A stretch of DNA of 17,016 bases from Bacteroides sp. UBA939 (lineage in GTDB: Bacteria; Bacteroidota; Bacteroidia; Bacteroidales; Bacteroidaceae), in NCBI RefSeq assembly GCF_002293435.1, contig NZ_DBDF01000047.1, forward strand, positions 239-17,254, in the 5' to 3' direction. The position numbers and the translations under genes are program-made. Shown piece after piece: positions 15,554 to 17,016 of this stretch. Under the pieces are notes generated by a model, which made no database searches, was not told the origin of the DNA, and worked only from the letters and a program-made list of their open reading frames with translations. The first letter of the stretch is position 1. Each line of letters starts with the position of its first letter.

Positions 15554-15701
15554 CCATCCCATGAGATGGTAAAATCCGTCTCATGAGACGAAAAAATCCG
15601 TCCCATGAGACGAGAATATTTGTCTCGTGAGACGAATTTTTTCATCTCACGAGACAAATATTTCCGTCTCACGAGACAAATTTTCCTGTTTCATGGGACA
15701 A
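15554..15701. repeat. Array of seven palindromic units at an exact 22-bp period
   Basis: Twelve-base dyad cores begin at 15556, 15578, 15600, 15622, 15644, 15666 and 15688, always 22 bp apart, with consensus GTCTCAtGAGAC and about 10-bp AT-rich spacers. Unit 2 is a perfect 14-bp palindrome. Unit 1 has a compensated change in both arms (ATC/GAT in place of GTC/GAC), suggesting symmetry is maintained. The array fills the divergent intergenic space between the TPR gene (start 15473) and the fucose synthase gene (ATG 15842), ending about 80 bp before the latter's -7 box. It could be a protein-binding array or an intergenic repeat family. Short open frames running through it are by-products of the repeat. 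Confidence 0.9.
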
Positions 15702-15778
15702 TTCTGCGGAACTTGCCTCTCATAACGCAGGCAGCATTAAAAAACTACTTCAGGTATAAACTTCTCGCTCCATTTGTT

Positions 15779-15786
15779 TATCTTTG
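15779..15786 (+). promoter_or_regulatory. Putative -7 promoter element of the GDP-fucose synthase gene
   Basis: TATCTTTG is an exact TAnnTTTG match. Transcription would start near 15793, about 50 nt before the ATG at 15842. A TTTG at 15773-15776 is too close to serve as the -33 box. Confidence 0.6.
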
Positions 15787-15841
15787 CACCGATTTATTCT
15801 GTACATAGATACTTGTGAAGAAACAAAATATAGTAAATGAT

Positions 15842-16918
15842 ATGTTAGATAAAAATGCCAGGATATATGTAGCGGGACACCGCGGACTGGTAGGTTCCGC
15901 TATCTGGAAGAACCTGCAAGATAAAGGGTACACAAACCTTGTCGGTAGAACTCACAAAGAACTGGATTTGCTGGATGCCGTAGCCGTCCGTCAGTTCTTC
16001 GACGAAGAACAACCGGAATACGTATTTCTTGCCGCCGCTTTCGTAGGCGGCATCATGGCAAATAGCATATACCGTGCAGATTTTATTTATAAAAACCTGC
16101 AGATCCAGCAAAATGTTATCGGTGAGAGTTTCCGCCATAACGTAAAAAAGTTACTCTTTCTGGGAAGTACCTGTATCTATCCCCGTGATGCCGAACAACC
16201 CATGAGTGAAGATTCTCTCCTCACTTCTCCGTTGGAATATACCAATGAGCCATACGCCATTGCTAAAATTGCCGGATTGAAAATGTGCGAAAGTTTCAAC
16301 CTGCAATACGGTACGAACTACATTGCCGTAATGCCTACCAACCTCTACGGGCCAAACGACAACTTTGACCTGGAGCGCAGCCATGTACTCCCTGCCATGA
16401 TACGTAAAGTGCATCTTGCCCATTGCTTGCAACGGAACGATTGGGATGCCGTACGCAAAGATATGAACCAACGTCCGGTGGAAGGCATTGATGGCAACCG
16501 CAGTGAAGAAGACATTCTGTCCGTGCTTGGTAAATATGGTGTCAGCGATATGGAAGTTAAGCTCTGGGGAACAGGCACTCCGCTCCGTGAATTCCTGTGG
16601 AGTGAAGAAATGGCGGATGCCAGTGTATTCGTGATGGAACATGTGGATTTCAAGGATACCTATAAACAAGGCGACAAGGAGATACGCAACTGTCATATTA
16701 ATATCGGTACCGGCAAGGAAATATCTATTCGCGGGCTGGCGGAACTGATAAGCTCCACTGTCGGTTATCAGGGTAAGCTGACTTTCGATAGTAGTAAACC
16801 GGATGGAACTATGCGTAAACTGACTAACCCGTTAAAGCTGCATACATTGGGATGGCATCACAAAGTGGAAATCGAAGAAGGCGTGCGGCGAATGTACAAT
16901 TGGTATATCGGGGGATAA
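15842..16918 (+). CDS. fcl: GDP-L-fucose synthase (GDP-4-keto-6-deoxymannose epimerase/reductase)
   Basis: Performs the last step of GDP-L-fucose synthesis: 3,5-epimerization and NADPH-dependent reduction of GDP-4-keto-6-deoxy-D-mannose. In Bacteroides the product feeds capsule and glycoprotein fucosylation. The 358-residue product is an extended short-chain dehydrogenase with the nucleotide-binding GHRGLVGSAI (12-21), the catalytic Ser in FLGSTCIYP (Ser109), and Tyr138/Lys142 in EPYAIAKIAGLK. Residues about 195-240 (HCLQRNDWDAVRKDMNQRPV onward) form an insertion relative to the shorter E. coli enzyme; I recall it as usual in Bacteroides versions. I start at ATG 15842 because MLDKNARIYVAGHRG aligns with the family N-terminus; GTG 15815 would add nine residues. 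The partner dehydratase gmd is not in this window. Confidence 0.93.
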   Translation: MLDKNARIYVAGHRGLVGSAIWKNLQDKGYTNLVGRTHKELDLLDAVAVRQFFDEEQPEYVFLAAAFVGGIMANSIYRADFIYKNLQIQQNVIGESFRHNVKKLLFLGSTCIYPRDAEQPMSEDSLLTSPLEYTNEPYAIAKIAGLKMCESFNLQYGTNYIAVMPTNLYGPNDNFDLERSHVLPAMIRKVHLAHCLQRNDWDAVRKDMNQRPVEGIDGNRSEEDILSVLGKYGVSDMEVKLWGTGTPLREFLWSEEMADASVFVMEHVDFKDTYKQGDKEIRNCHINIGTGKEISIRGLAELISSTVGYQGKLTFDSSKPDGTMRKLTNPLKLHTLGWHHKVEIEEGVRRMYNWYIGG

Positions 16919-16946
16919 TAACTGCCTACTGCGAGTTATTTATATT
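16917..16946 (+). terminator. Possible weak terminator of the GDP-fucose synthase gene
   Basis: AATAACT (16917-16923), overlapping the stop codon, pairs with AGTTATT (16934-16940) around a 10-base loop, followed by a TA-rich stretch. The stem is short and AT-rich, so termination strength is doubtful. Confidence 0.3.
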
Positions 16947-16971
16947 ATTGATTATCAGAACTATCTTGATT

Positions 16972-17016
16972 CTCCTCCTCCCGGGAGGAGGAGTACCCGT
17001 AGGGGGAGGTGGTAGG
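16972..17016. repeat. Perfect 22-bp palindrome opening an intergenic repeat cut by the window end
   Basis: Bases 16972-16993 are a perfect palindrome of CTCCTC-type arms centred on CCCGGG, followed by TACCCGTAGGGGGAGGTGG and more purine-rich sequence up to the window edge. The GC-rich tract contrasts with the AT-rich bases before it. The 12-mer TCTCCTCCTCCC also occurs at 9755-9766. It resembles dispersed Bacteroides intergenic repeats as I remember them; it may continue beyond the window. Confidence 0.7.

Noticed and set aside
15554..15701. CRISPR array
   Set aside because: Dyads of 12-14 bp with only about 10-bp AT-rich, similar spacers do not fit CRISPR repeat and spacer sizes.
15442..15808. 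Open frames on both strands across the palindrome array (SRETNFF/SRDKYFR-like repeats)
   Set aside because: The repeated peptides are direct by-products of the palindromic 22-bp units, and the same pattern appears on both strands.

Overview
The window looks like chromosomal DNA of a gut Bacteroides or close relative (Bacteroidales). The evidence is a SusC/SusD pair with SusE/SusF-like surface lipoproteins, Bacteroidota-type -7 boxes (TAnnTTTG), weak Shine-Dalgarno use, and dense palindromic intergenic repeats. The species cannot be named from sequence alone.

Positions 1-8994 hold a polysaccharide utilization locus read left to right: a 327-bp control region with phased TGCA motifs, a SusC-type TonB-dependent transporter, a SusD-type lipoprotein, a SusE-like and a SusF-like surface glycan-binding lipoprotein, and a GH53 endo-beta-1,4-galactanase. 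The GH53 enzyme points to beta-1,4-galactan (pectic galactan or type I arabinogalactan) as substrate. The layout resembles the known galactan locus of B. thetaiotaomicron, but no regulator or GH2 beta-galactosidase is present here. A strong GU-containing hairpin separates the binding-protein genes from GH53, and related short hairpin repeats lie on both sides of GH53.

Positions 8995-9778 carry no convincing gene. They hold nested repeats: a 31-bp perfect inverted repeat made of three 9-bp units, a 22-bp tandem array, a 20-bp tandem duplication and GGTGAAA-type repeats.

Positions 9779-15473 are mostly conserved chromosomal genes. A FemAB/GNAT-like acyltransferase lies on the minus strand with a clear terminator. 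Divergent from it is a tightly overlapped operon of a nitroreductase-family protein, a small membrane protein and a DUF2520 Rossmann protein, then Maf pyrophosphatase after a 153-bp gap. A 729-residue cytoplasmic TPR protein of unknown function converges on maf.

Positions 15474-16918 contain the most striking non-coding structure, seven copies of a palindromic unit at an exact 22-bp period, lying between the divergent TPR gene and a GDP-L-fucose synthase gene. The window ends in a perfect 22-bp palindrome that starts another intergenic repeat. I found no clearly new multi-gene system. The most interesting signals are the palindrome array, the repeat-dense region after GH53, and the putative control element upstream of susC.
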